The notes beneath the pieces were generated by a model. The model did not search any database. It saw only the letters and a list, made by a program, of their open reading frames with translations, and was not told the DNA's origin. Made by a program: the position numbers and the translations under genes. Shown piece by piece: positions 25,811 to 33,606 of a stretch of 64,000 nt of DNA. The DNA lies in contig NZ_LGUI01000011.1 of assembly GCF_002891295.1 (NCBI RefSeq), positions 124,001-188,000 of the forward strand. The letters run 5' to 3'. The stretch's first letter is position 1. The number at the start of each line of letters is the position of its first letter. Source of the DNA: Streptomyces eurocidicus (GTDB taxonomy: Bacteria; Actinomycetota; Actinomycetes; Streptomycetales; Streptomycetaceae).

Positions 25811-27064
25811 TCAGCCCCGCCGCCCACGGCCCGGCAGCGGATGCCGCCGGTGCACCACGAAACCGCCCACGGCCAGCACCGCCAGCGCGGCGCCCGCGAT
25901 CCCGACGGCCGTCCACATGCCGCCGCCCGAGCCCGCGACGGACGCCTGGGCGTGCTGGGTGGCCTGGTCGGCGCGGCCGTCGCCGGGCTTGTCCGCGGCG
26001 CCCCTGGGGGGCACGAGGACGCCGACCGGCTGGACGTGGCCGGCCGCCTCGAAGCCCCAGTCGAGGAGCTCGCGGGCCTCGGTGTAGACCCGGTGGGGCT
26101 CGGCCGTCTCCGGGTTCATCACCGTGACGAGGAGCTTGCGGCCGTCGTGCTGGGCGACGCCGGTGAAGGTGTTGCCCGCGTTGGTCGTGGAGCCGTTCTT
26201 CACCCCGGCCATGCCCTTGTAGGGCTCGTTCCCGGGCATGCCCTCGCCGGTCAGCAGCCGGTTGGTGTTCACGATGGCGAAGCTGTCCCGCTTCTTGCCG
26301 GGCTTCTCCTCACCGGGGAACTTCGCCGAGACCGTGGCGCAGTACTCCCGGAAGTCCGCCTTCTGCAGCCCGGAGCGGGCGAACAGCGTCAGGTCGTACG
26401 CGCTGGAGACCTGCCCGTCGGCGTCGTAGCCGTCGGGGGTGACGACGTGGGTGTCCTTCGCCTGGAGGTCCTCGGCGTGCGCCTGCATGTCCGTGACGGT
26501 CCGGGAGACGCCGCCGTTCATGGCCGACAGCACTCGCACCGCGTCGTTCCCGGAGCGCAGGAAGACGCCCAGCCACAGGTCGTGGACGGTGTAGGAGGAG
26601 CCCTCCTTGACCCCCACGGCGCTGCTGCCCGCGCCCATGCCCGCGAGGTCCGAGGGCACCACCTTGTGGGTCTGGTTGCGGGGCAGCTTCGGCAGCACCG
26701 TGTCGGCGAAGAGCATCTTGAGGGTGGAGGCCGGGGGCAGCCGCCAGTGGGCGTTGTTGGCGGCGAGGATCTCCCCGGACTCGGCGTCGGCCACCAGCCA
26801 GGAGCGGCCGCTGAGGTCCTTCGGCAGCTGGGGGGCGCCCGGCCCGCGCCGCACCTGCGGACCCGGTTTGCCCAGCAACTCGCCGCCCACCGTGGACATC
26901 TGAGCGGGCGGAACCTTGGGGGCGCCCTTGCCGTCGGCCGGGTTGTCGGCGTGGGCGGGCGCGGCGGTCATCAGCGGGAGGAGCAGCGAGGCGGTCGCCG
27001 CGAGGGCGGCTCCGTAGCGTCCCGCCGCGGCGTACCGCGGGGGGTGTGATGTCGTCGTCGGCAC
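25811..27064 (-). CDS. D-alanyl-D-alanine carboxypeptidase (S11, DacA-type), membrane anchored
   Basis: This 417-residue penicillin-binding enzyme trims the terminal D-Ala from peptidoglycan stems. A signal peptide (AALAATASLLLPLMTAAPAHA) is followed by the three S11 motifs: the nucleophile in PASTLKML (SxxK, near residue 120), SGNDA (SxN), and KNGST where the family normally has KTG. The KNG variant seems usual for streptomycete members. Near the C-terminus a membrane helix (WTAVGIAGAALAVLAVGGFVV) and a basic tail anchor it. The start is a GTG at 27064; its ribosome site is weak. Confidence 0.9.
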   Translation of the reverse strand: MPTTTSHPPRYAAAGRYGAALAATASLLLPLMTAAPAHADNPADGKGAPKVPPAQMSTVGGELLGKPGPQVRRGPGAPQLPKDLSGRSWLVADAESGEILAANNAHWRLPPASTLKMLFADTVLPKLPRNQTHKVVPSDLAGMGAGSSAVGVKEGSSYTVHDLWLGVFLRSGNDAVRVLSAMNGGVSRTVTDMQAHAEDLQAKDTHVVTPDGYDADGQVSSAYDLTLFARSGLQKADFREYCATVSAKFPGEEKPGKKRDSFAIVNTNRLLTGEGMPGNEPYKGMAGVKNGSTTNAGNTFTGVAQHDGRKLLVTVMNPETAEPHRVYTEARELLDWGFEAAGHVQPVGVLVPPRGAADKPGDGRADQATQHAQASVAGSGGGMWTAVGIAGAALAVLAVGGFVVHRRHPLPGRGRRG

Positions 27065-27176
27065 GTCCGTGAACGTACCCCGCCGCCCGCACCGGCTAGT
27101 CGCTGCCTCACCGGGACGGACCCGTGCCGAGGACCCGATAGGACCAGTGCCGGAGACCGAACGCATACTGAAACCC

Positions 27177-27473
27177 ATGCTGAGTTCTTCCGGGGACGCC
27201 TCGCCGGCCCCTCGCCCGTCCGGCCGCGCGGCCACGCTGTCCCGCCCGGTGTCCTGGTTCCTGCTCGCCTTCGGGGTGTGGAGCTGGTTCATCTGGATCA
27301 CCTTCGCGAAGAATCTATGGAAGGACGGCAGCGGGCTCGCCTTTGACGACGCGGGTGACCCCACCGCGTACTTCTGGGTCCACCTCGCGCTCGCGGTCAC
27401 CTCGTTTCTTCTGGGGACGGCCGTCGGGCTGATCGGGTTGCGCGGCGTACGGGCGTTGCGGCGCACGTCATAG
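27177..27473 (+). CDS. Small two-helix membrane protein
   Basis: This ~98-residue protein has a Pro/Ser leader and two membrane helices (VSWFLLAFGVWSWFIWITFA, YFWVHLALAVTSFLLGTAVGLIGL) with a basic end, a pattern conserved in Streptomyces next to the DD-carboxypeptidase. Function unknown. The start is uncertain: the ATG at 27177 has no clear ribosome site, while an in-frame GTG at 27147 has AGGA close upstream and would add ten residues. Confidence 0.75.
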   Translation: MLSSSGDASPAPRPSGRAATLSRPVSWFLLAFGVWSWFIWITFAKNLWKDGSGLAFDDAGDPTAYFWVHLALAVTSFLLGTAVGLIGLRGVRALRRTS

Positions 27474-27613
27474 ACGGGTCGCACGACCGCCGTCCCCATG
27501 CCCCGTAGATGCCCCGCGGCGGCGTCGCGCAGCGGGGCGGAGCCGGTGGTTCCCCGGACCGGGTGACGATCACTTGGCCTATTCCTGGGACGTATGCGCA
27601 TTCGTATGTTTGA

Positions 27614-27627
27614 GTGATGCGCATCAC
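27614..27627. promoter_or_regulatory. 14-bp perfect palindrome GTGATGCGCATCAC upstream of the binding-protein gene
   Basis: GTGATGCGCATCAC is a perfect palindrome 20 bases before the start codon at 27648, so it overlaps the probable leader or transcription start. A related TATGCGCAT occurs just upstream (about 27594-27602). Position and symmetry fit a repressor operator; the regulator is unknown. Confidence 0.5.
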
Positions 27628-27647
27628 TGGGCGGAGGGGGCGCGGGG

Positions 27648-29201
27648 ATGCGTGGGGTCCGGGTTCGGACAGGTGTGCTGGGTGTGGTGCTGCTGTTCTC
27701 GGGTGCCACGGGCTGCGGGCTGATGCCGTCGGGGGACGGCGACCGGGGGCCCATCACGGTGGGCACGACGGACGCGGTCACCGGGCTCGACCCGGCGGGC
27801 ACCTACGACGTGGGCTCCTGGGCCCTGCACAGCAACGTCTACCAGTCGTTACTGACCTTCACGCCGGGCTCCTCCGTCCCGGTCCCGGACGCGGCCGAGC
27901 GCTGCGGCTTCCAGGGCCAGGACTTACGCACGTACGCCTGCACCCTGCGCGAGGGCCTGAAGTTCACCAACGGCCACGACCTGACCGTGGACGACGTGAA
28001 GTTCTCCTTCGACCGGATCGGCCGGATCAAGTCGAAACAGGGGCCCGGGTCGCTGCTGGACACCCTGGCGGACGTGCGGACGGCCGGCCGGGCGGTCACC
28101 TTCCGGCTGCGGGTGCCGGACGCCACGTTCCCGTTCAAGATAGCCACCGGCGCCGGGGCGATCGTCGACTCCCGGACCTACCCCGCGGACCGGCTCCGCG
28201 AGGGCGCCGCGGTGGACGGCTCCGGCCCGTACGTCCTCAAGGATTACCGGCAGGGCCTCAGCGCCGAGCTGCGGCCCAACGACCGCTACCGCGGTGCCGT
28301 GCGGCACAAGGGCGAGCCCGTGACCGTCCGGTACTACCGGGATCCGGCGGCGCTGGCCCAGGCGTGGCAGCGGCGCACCGTCGACGTGGCCGGCCGCCAG
28401 CTGCCGCCCGCCGTGCTCGCCGGGCAGTCCCCGTCGGACACCGGCGTGAAGATGATGGAGACCTCGGGGCCCACATCCCGCTCGATGGTCTTCAACCTGC
28501 GCGACGGCTCGCCCGTGAAGGACGTGGCGGTGCGCAGGGCCGTCGCCGCCGTCGTCGACCGGACGGCGCTCGCGCGCGACATCCACCGCCGTACGGTCGA
28601 GCCGCTGTACTCCCTCGTCCCGCAGGGCCTCACGGGCCACGCCACATCCTTCTTCGACGCCTACCCCGAGCCGGACCCCGGGCGCGCCCGGACCCTGCTG
28701 CGGCAGGCGGGCATCACCGCGCCGGTCCGCTTCGGGCTGGCCTACTCCCAGGGCGCCGCCACCGACGAGGAGGCGGCCCTGCTGAAGAAGCAGCTGGAGG
28801 CCACGGGCCTGTTCGAGGTGACCACGCGGCACGTGGAGTGGAAGGAGTTCCTGGAGGGCTACGCCCGCGGGGCCTACGACGCGTACTGCGTCACCTGGGT
28901 CGCGGACTTCCCCGACCCGGACACCTTCATCACCCCGCTCGTCGGCGAGGGCTCCGCCCTCCACTCGGGCTACGCCAGCCCCCGGGTCGACAGGCTCATC
29001 CGCGCCGTCCAGCGGAACTACCAGCGCGGCCGGGTCGCCGAGGACGTCCGGGAGATCCAGCGGATCGTCGCCGAGGACGTACCGCTGCTGCCGCTGTGGC
29101 AGAAGAAGGAGTACACCCTCGGCGAATCCGGTGTCTCCGGCACGCAGTATCTGTCGGACGGCACGGGGATCCTGCGGCTGTGGGAGCTGGGCAGGATCTG
29201 A
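27648..29201 (+). CDS. Peptide/nickel-type ABC transporter substrate-binding lipoprotein (family 5), orphan
   Basis: This 517-residue extracellular binding protein has a signal peptide with lipobox GATGC at residues ~20-25. The SBP family 5 pattern is clear: TVGTTDAVTGLDPAGTYD, YQSLLTF, CTLREGLKFTNGHDLTVDDVKFSFDR (the family signature), GSGPYVLKDY, and a C-terminal VTWVADFPDPDTFITPL. GGAGG lies 10 bases before the ATG. No permease or ATPase genes are next to it, so it must serve a transporter encoded elsewhere or act as a sensor. Substrates are probably oligopeptides; this is family knowledge. Confidence 0.9.
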   Translation: MRGVRVRTGVLGVVLLFSGATGCGLMPSGDGDRGPITVGTTDAVTGLDPAGTYDVGSWALHSNVYQSLLTFTPGSSVPVPDAAERCGFQGQDLRTYACTLREGLKFTNGHDLTVDDVKFSFDRIGRIKSKQGPGSLLDTLADVRTAGRAVTFRLRVPDATFPFKIATGAGAIVDSRTYPADRLREGAAVDGSGPYVLKDYRQGLSAELRPNDRYRGAVRHKGEPVTVRYYRDPAALAQAWQRRTVDVAGRQLPPAVLAGQSPSDTGVKMMETSGPTSRSMVFNLRDGSPVKDVAVRRAVAAVVDRTALARDIHRRTVEPLYSLVPQGLTGHATSFFDAYPEPDPGRARTLLRQAGITAPVRFGLAYSQGAATDEEAALLKKQLEATGLFEVTTRHVEWKEFLEGYARGAYDAYCVTWVADFPDPDTFITPLVGEGSALHSGYASPRVDRLIRAVQRNYQRGRVAEDVREIQRIVAEDVPLLPLWQKKEYTLGESGVSGTQYLSDGTGILRLWELGRI

Positions 29202-29230
29202 CGGGCCGCCCGGCAGGCCGTGCGGGCCGC

Positions 29231-30016
29231 TCAGAGGCCGTGCCGGTCGAGGAAGGACGTGATCAGGCCGCCCCACTCGGCGGGCTTCTCCGCCATCGGC
29301 ACATGGCCCGTCGCGATCTCGGCGTACTCGGCGCCCGGGATGTGCTCGGCGAGGAAGCGGGAGTTCGCGGGCGAGGCCAGGGTGTCCTGGAGGGTGGCGA
29401 CGACGAGCGTCGGCACGGAGATCCCGGCCAGGTCGCCGGTGGTGTCCGTGGACTGTACGAGGGCCGCCTGGTCCGCGGCCCCGGCGGGGACGCCCGAGGC
29501 CAGCAGCTTGTAGAAGGCGTCCAGGTCCCCGGTGGGCACGGCGTTGAAGAAGTCCTCGCCGAAGCCGGAGAGGGCCACGAAGCGGGCGAAGGTCTCCAGG
29601 TCACCCTCGGCCAGGAGCTTCTGCCAGATGTCCAGGGAGGCCAGCAGGCGGTTGTCGGCCTTGGCCAGCCCCGCCGTCAGCACCAGGCCGCGCACCCGCT
29701 CCGGGTGGCGGGCCGCCGTCCGTACGGACACCAGGGTGCCCATCGAGTAGCCGATCAGGGTGAACGTCTCCAGGCCGGCCGCGTCGGCCGCCGCGATCAG
29801 CGCGTCGGAGAGACCGTCGGCCGTCAGCGGCTCCGCCGAGCGGGGCGTGGCACCGGAGCCGGGGAAGTCGGGGGCCACCACGGTGTGGCGCTCGGCCAGC
29901 GCCGGGATGATCGGCAGGTAGTTGCCCTCGATGCTGCCGCCCGCGCCGTGGGCGAGCAGGATGCCGGGGCCGGAGCCGTGGACGGTGGTGGCGAGGGGCG
30001 CGGGAATCTGTGTCAT
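29231..30016 (-). CDS. Alpha/beta-fold hydrolase
   Basis: This 261-residue hydrolase has the oxyanion region LLAHGAGGSIEGNY, the nucleophile elbow IGYSMGT (Ser near residue 94), the acid strand region (TLVVATLQDTLAS) and the catalytic His in TGHVPMAEKP near residue 240. The substrate is unknown. I chose the ATG at 30016; an ATG at 30040 is in frame but would lie inside the operator region. It is divergent from a MerR regulator with only 56 bases between starts, so it is probably its target. Confidence 0.88.
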   Translation of the reverse strand: MTQIPAPLATTVHGSGPGILLAHGAGGSIEGNYLPIIPALAERHTVVAPDFPGSGATPRSAEPLTADGLSDALIAAADAAGLETFTLIGYSMGTLVSVRTAARHPERVRGLVLTAGLAKADNRLLASLDIWQKLLAEGDLETFARFVALSGFGEDFFNAVPTGDLDAFYKLLASGVPAGAADQAALVQSTDTTGDLAGISVPTLVVATLQDTLASPANSRFLAEHIPGAEYAEIATGHVPMAEKPAEWGGLITSFLDRHGL

Positions 30017-30034
30017 GGCCGAGAGGTTGCCGTA

Positions 30035-30048
30035 TGACATCAGTGTCA
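30035..30048. promoter_or_regulatory. Dyad TGACA-N4-TGTCA between hydrolase and MerR genes
   Basis: TGACATCAGTGTCA lies in the 56-base divergent intergenic region, followed on the plus strand by AAGGTCAAG. A short dyad centred in a compact divergent promoter is typical of MerR operators, which sit in an over-long spacer. This suggests the MerR protein controls both genes. Confidence 0.5.
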
Positions 30049-30072
30049 AGGTCAAGCCCGGGGGATCCGCAC

Positions 30073-30444
30073 ATGCGCATAGGTGAGCTGTCACGTCGTA
30101 CCGGGGTGAACCCCAGGCTCCTGCGCTACTACGAGGGCCAGGGCCTGCTCACCTCGGAGCGGGACGCCAACGACTACCGCCGCTACGGGGCGGACGCGGT
30201 CGAGCGCGTGACCCGCATCCGCGAACTCCTCGCCGGTGGCCTCACCACGGAGGCCATCCGTGACCTCCTCCCGTGCGCCCAGGGCGGCCCGGGCCTCCTG
30301 GCCTGCGACCACTCCGTGGGGGTCCTGGACGGCCAGCTGTCCCGTGTGGAGGAACAGATGGCCGAGCTCGCCCGCAGGCGCGAAGCCCTGCTGGACGTGG
30401 CATCGGCGATGCGGCCGGAAACCCTCGGCGCGCCCGGCGCCTGA
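30073..30444 (+). CDS. MerR-family transcriptional regulator
   Basis: This 123-residue regulator has the MerR winged helix (MRIGELSRRTGVNPRLLRYYEGQGLL, then ANDYRRYGADAVERV) and a coiled-coil helix in the C-terminal part (LDGQLSRVEEQMAELARRREALLDV). The effector region has two Cys (LLPCAQGG and LLACDHS) that could bind metal or react with an oxidant or electrophile; this is inference. It probably regulates the divergent hydrolase. Confidence 0.9.
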   Translation: MRIGELSRRTGVNPRLLRYYEGQGLLTSERDANDYRRYGADAVERVTRIRELLAGGLTTEAIRDLLPCAQGGPGLLACDHSVGVLDGQLSRVEEQMAELARRREALLDVASAMRPETLGAPGA

Positions 30445-30462
30445 CGAGGGGAAACCGAAGGT

Positions 30463-30684
30463 TTAGCCGGCGGAGAGTCCGCCACCCCGTATCTCGTCGA
30501 CGAACGCCGACCAGGCGGCCGTCGACGGCGTGATCGTGGGGCCGTCCGGGCGCTTACTGTCCCGGACGGGGACGGCGCCGGAGGGCGCGGATCCGGGGGC
30601 CCATTCGACGCAGTTGCCGCCGTTTCCCTGGCTGTAGCTGGACTTCAGCCACCCTGCGCGGGGGAAGTCTCGGGTGGTGCTCAT
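30463..30684 (-). CDS. DUF397 small protein
   Basis: This 73-residue DUF397 protein has GWLKSSYSQGNGGNCVEW, VPVRDSKRPDG and a C-terminal AAWSAFVDEIRGG, all standard for the family. It is the partner of the XRE regulator encoded immediately upstream, whose frame overlaps it by 131 bases. Confidence 0.92.
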   Translation of the reverse strand: MSTTRDFPRAGWLKSSYSQGNGGNCVEWAPGSAPSGAVPVRDSKRPDGPTITPSTAAWSAFVDEIRGGGLSAG

Positions 30685-31489
30685 GGGTGTGCGCCTCCAT
30701 TGCGTACCGGATGAGGGTCAGTGAGTCGGTGGGTGCCAGGGCATCAGCGCGTAGGCGCTCATATGCCCCACGTGCTTCGGCTACCGCTTCCGCCGCGTCG
30801 TCCACCTGCCCCCGTTGGTATGTCTCCTCGTACAGGACATCAGTTCCGTCCTGTCGCGTCAGTACGATAAACGGCACCCCTCTTGAGGGCGCCTCCGCGC
30901 TGAACGGAAGAACTTGAAGCGTTACGGGGGGTAGCTCGGACGCCGCCAGCAGGTGCCGGAGCTGCTCCCGCATGGCGCCTCGGCCACCCACGCCGGACCA
31001 TAGAACCGACTCGTGAAGGATCACCCAGAGCTGGGGCGGGTTGGGGCCGTCGAGCACATCCCGCCGCCGCATGCGGTCTTCCACCGCTTTCTTGATGGCA
31101 ACTGCTGAATCCTGCGGGCGGGCGGACCTGTAGACCGCTTCCGCGTACTCCGGCGTCTGGAGTATCCCCATGACGAACGCGTTGGAGTAGTCGCAGATCC
31201 TCAGGGCCTCCCGTTCAAGCTCAAGGTACGGAATGAACCACACGGGGTTGCCCGCGTCGGCCGCCCGCTGTCTCATCCGCGCGTAGGTCCCGGGAGTACC
31301 GAACACGCGATCGCACTGCTCGGCGAACTGGGGGCTCGCCAACTGCTGCCCTGTCTCGACCTTGCTCACATACGGCTGCCCGCAGAGCAGCTTGGCGGCG
31401 AGCCCCTGCTGCGACCAGCCCGCTGCCTCCCGGGCGCACTTGATCTCCTTCCCGAACTCCTTAGCCGGCAGCTCCGGATCATCGGCCAT
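30554..31489 (-). CDS. XRE-family regulator with DUF5753 domain, 3' end overlapping DUF397
   Basis: The ATG at 31489 has GGGGAG 7 bases upstream. The 311-residue protein has an HTH at residues ~10-65 (AREAAGWSQQGLAAKLLCGQPYVSKVETG) and a DUF5753 domain (FIPYLELEREALRICDYSNAFVMGILQTPEYA, VTLQVLPFSAEAP). The family part ends near LTLIRYAMEAH, but the frame continues 43 residues into the DUF397 gene as an Arg-rich tail. In such pairs the XRE gene usually ends within a few bases of the DUF397 start. One extra base near the 3' end would create the usual ATGA overlap, so the long tail may be a mutation or a sequence error. Confidence 0.85.
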   Translation of the reverse strand: MADDPELPAKEFGKEIKCAREAAGWSQQGLAAKLLCGQPYVSKVETGQQLASPQFAEQCDRVFGTPGTYARMRQRAADAGNPVWFIPYLELEREALRICDYSNAFVMGILQTPEYAEAVYRSARPQDSAVAIKKAVEDRMRRRDVLDGPNPPQLWVILHESVLWSGVGGRGAMREQLRHLLAASELPPVTLQVLPFSAEAPSRGVPFIVLTRQDGTDVLYEETYQRGQVDDAAEAVAEARGAYERLRADALAPTDSLTLIRYAMEAHTHEHHPRLPPRRVAEVQLQPGKRRQLRRMGPRIRALRRRPRPGQ

Positions 31490-31622
31490 GCGCTCAACTC
31501 CCCTTATTCCAACTCCGTTTGGCATAGAAGAAAGCCTGGTCAGCGTAGCGGCACCGAGGGAACCTAAGCCTCACGGTTGATGCCCGCTCCGCATGAGCGG
31601 GACACGCGGAAGGCTCGAACAG

Positions 31623-31892
31623 ATGACGCACAAGGCAGACGGGTACCCCATCGGCGCACCGGTGGTCGACACGCGCGGCAGCGTCGTGGCGGTCACCCGG
31701 GAGAGGGACGTCAACTTGCGGCGCTACTGGGTCAGAAGTGCGCTTACCGGCCGGGAGTGGTGGGCCCAGGCAGATGACCTGCGCCCCGCGACCGCGGAGG
31801 AGCGGGAGGAGTCCGGTACGCAGAAAGGCGGACATACAAGCGACCAGCCCCCATACACAGCCACTTCAGAGGACCATCACCAGCATGACTGA
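31623..31892 (+). CDS. Small conserved streptomycete protein, first of three small genes
   Basis: This 89-residue protein is divergent from the XRE regulator. The front part (APVVDTRGSVVAVTRERDVNLRRYW, GREWWAQADDLRPAT) matches the pattern of short streptomycete proteins with one SH3-like beta barrel; the rest is a disordered tail rich in His, Ser and Thr. GGAAGG precedes the ATG at 31623. The next gene begins 15 bases after the stop, so the three small genes are probably one transcript. Function unknown. Confidence 0.7.
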   Translation: MTHKADGYPIGAPVVDTRGSVVAVTRERDVNLRRYWVRSALTGREWWAQADDLRPATAEEREESGTQKGGHTSDQPPYTATSEDHHQHD

Positions 31893-31907
31893 CGAGAGGC
31901 TAAGCGG

Positions 31908-32060
31908 ATGGCGACTCAGTGCAGTGATTGCGGCGGATCCGGTACCAAAATGGTGCAGCGCGCCCACTCCATCGAGGACAACCCCGGTGGCTCGGAGTAC
32001 GAAGAGCAGCAATGCGGCACGTGCGACGGGTCGGGCTGGGTCGACGCCGGCAGCCGGTAA
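31908..32060 (+). CDS. Very small double CxxCxGxG zinc-finger protein (50 residues)
   Basis: It consists almost entirely of two DnaJ-type zinc-finger halves, CSDCGGSG (residues 5-12) and CGTCDGSG (near 36-43), which together give four Cys for one zinc ion, joined by a short polar loop. GAGAGG lies 8 bases before the ATG. The stop overlaps the next start (TAATG). DnaJ-like fingers without a J domain may bind unfolded protein or mediate protein contacts; this is inference. Confidence 0.75.
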   Translation: MATQCSDCGGSGTKMVQRAHSIEDNPGGSEYEEQQCGTCDGSGWVDAGSR

Positions 32061-32299
32061 TGACTGAGATGGAGTGCCCCGGCCCGCACCAGTTCTGTAA
32101 GGGGTGCAGGGGGCAGGGGACGGTTCAGTTGCCCACGCTTTTCGTGAGTCGGTCCGGGGACGCAGGGGAACTGATGGCGTCCCACAAGTGCATGGCGTGT
32201 CATGGGCGCGGGTTCTTCTGCAAGGAAGGCCCGCCGTGCACCGGCAAGCACCAGGACGGGACACCAGCCATCGCGCCGGACGCCGTTCCGCCCGTGTGA
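32060..32299 (+). CDS. Small CxxCxGxG zinc-finger protein (79 residues), coupled to the previous gene
   Basis: It starts in the TAATG overlap with the 50-residue gene. Cys/His-rich sites are CKGCRGQG near residue 13 and CMACHGRG near residue 44, a second DnaJ-type pair, with further Cys (MECPGPHQFC, FFCKEGPPC). It looks like a longer relative of its neighbour. Function unknown; the pair is probably translated together. Confidence 0.72.
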   Translation: MTEMECPGPHQFCKGCRGQGTVQLPTLFVSRSGDAGELMASHKCMACHGRGFFCKEGPPCTGKHQDGTPAIAPDAVPPV

Positions 32300-32482
32300 T
32301 TTTGCAATACCGCTCGCCCGTGCGCTCCTCCCCCGCGGCGTGCGGGCGGGGGCTCGGGCCAAGGGCCGGGGGCCGGGGGCCGCCGCCATCCGTCCCTTCC
32401 CTCTTTGTCCTCAATGGCCGGAGGGGCCGGTTCCGGTGGGCCGGGTCACGGAAAGTCCGGCCGCCGGGCCTACAGTCGACGC

Positions 32483-33303
32483 GTGCTCCTCGGGATGTTG
32501 TGCGCGCTCGGCTCCGCCGTCTGCTTCGGTACCGCGTCCGTCCTCCAGGCCGTCGCCGCCCGGGCCTCCGCCCCCGGCACCGGCTCGGGCGTGGACCCCA
32601 TGCTGCTGTGGCGGGTGCTACGGCAGTGGCGCTATCTGACGGGGCTCGCGCTCGACGCGCTCGGGTTCGCGCTGGAGCTCGTCGCCCTGCGCAGCCTGCC
32701 CATCTACGCCGTGGGCGCGGCCCTGGCCGCGAGCCTCGCGGTGACCGCCGTGGCCGCGTCCCGGCTGCTCCACACGCGGCTGAGCGGAATGGAGTGGGCC
32801 TCGGTGTGCGTGGTGTGCGGCGGGCTGGCGCTGCTGGGCCTGGCCTCCGGCGCCGAGGGCGACCGCACGGGCGGGACGGCGCTGCGCTTCGGGGTGCTCG
32901 CCGTCGCGGCCGGGGTGCTGCTGCTCGGCGCCGCGGCCGGCCGACTGCGCGGGCGGCCCCGGCGGCGGCCCTGGGCCTGGGCGCGGGCATCGGCTTCGGC
33001 GTGGTGGAGGTCGCGGTCCGGCTCCTCGACGACTTCTCCCCCGGCGCGCTGCTCACGAACCCGGCGGCGTACGCGCTGCTGCTCGGCGGCGGCGCGGCGT
33101 TCCTCCTCCTCACGTCGGCGCTCCAGCGGGGGTCGGTGACGGCGGCGACGGCGGGCCTGGTGCTCGGCGAGACGCTGGGCCCGGCGGTGGTGGGGGTGGT
33201 GTGGCTGGGGGACCGTACGCGGGTGGCTCCGCTGGCGGTTCTGGGGTTTGGGTTGGCGGTGGTGGGGCGTTGGGGTTGGCGCGGTTCGGTGAGGCGGGGT
33301 TGA
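32483..33303 (+). pseudogene. DMT/EamA-like transporter gene with a one-base frameshift
   Basis: The first half (GTG at 32483) encodes membrane helices MLCALGSAVCFGTASVLQAVA, YAVGAALAASLAVTAVAAS and GMEWASVCVVCGGLALLGLA. The second half, in another frame up to 33303, encodes AALGLGAGIGFGVVEVAVRLL, YALLLGGGAAFLLLTSAL and LGETLGPAVVGVVWLGDRT, all typical of drug/metabolite exporters. The frames meet near 32955-32970; adding one G to the run there would give a continuous ~273-residue protein. A TACAGT box 6 bases before the GTG suggests a leaderless transcript. Real pseudogene or base-calling error cannot be told apart here. Confidence 0.75.
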
Positions 33304-33350
33304 TTGACGGGGGTGGGGTGCGGGTGGGTGGGCGGTGCGGGTTGCCGCTG

Positions 33351-33516
33351 CGCGGGGCTTTTTCCCCACCCCGCCCCTTCCCGAACGGGGCTCCGCCCCG
33401 GACCCCGGTCCTCAAGCGCCGGACGGGCTGAAATCAGCCCGTCCGGGGGCACCTCCTGGGGGCACCCCCAGCGGTAGCTGGGGGAGGTAGCCGGGGGAGC
33501 TTGAGAACACCGCGCG
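33351..33516. repeat. Dispersed palindromic element, copy 5 (inserted arm on the right)
   Basis: It lies between convergent genes. CGGTCCTCAAGCGCCGGACG, the centre GGGCTGAAATCAGCCCGTCC, then the module GGGGGCACCTCCTGGGGGC with AGCGGTAGCTGGGGGAGG, then GAGCTTGAGAACACC. The outer CCCCACCCCGCCCCTTCCC arm is on the left. The module is on the opposite side from copies 3 and 4, that is, the element is inverted. Confidence 0.88.
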
Positions 33517-33606
33517 GTATGGCCAGTGCACCGCGAAGGCCACCCGCCGCGGCACAGCGGCCCTAAGGGCGGCACTTCCCGTTCTGCATGCTGACGGATG
33601 GACCGG

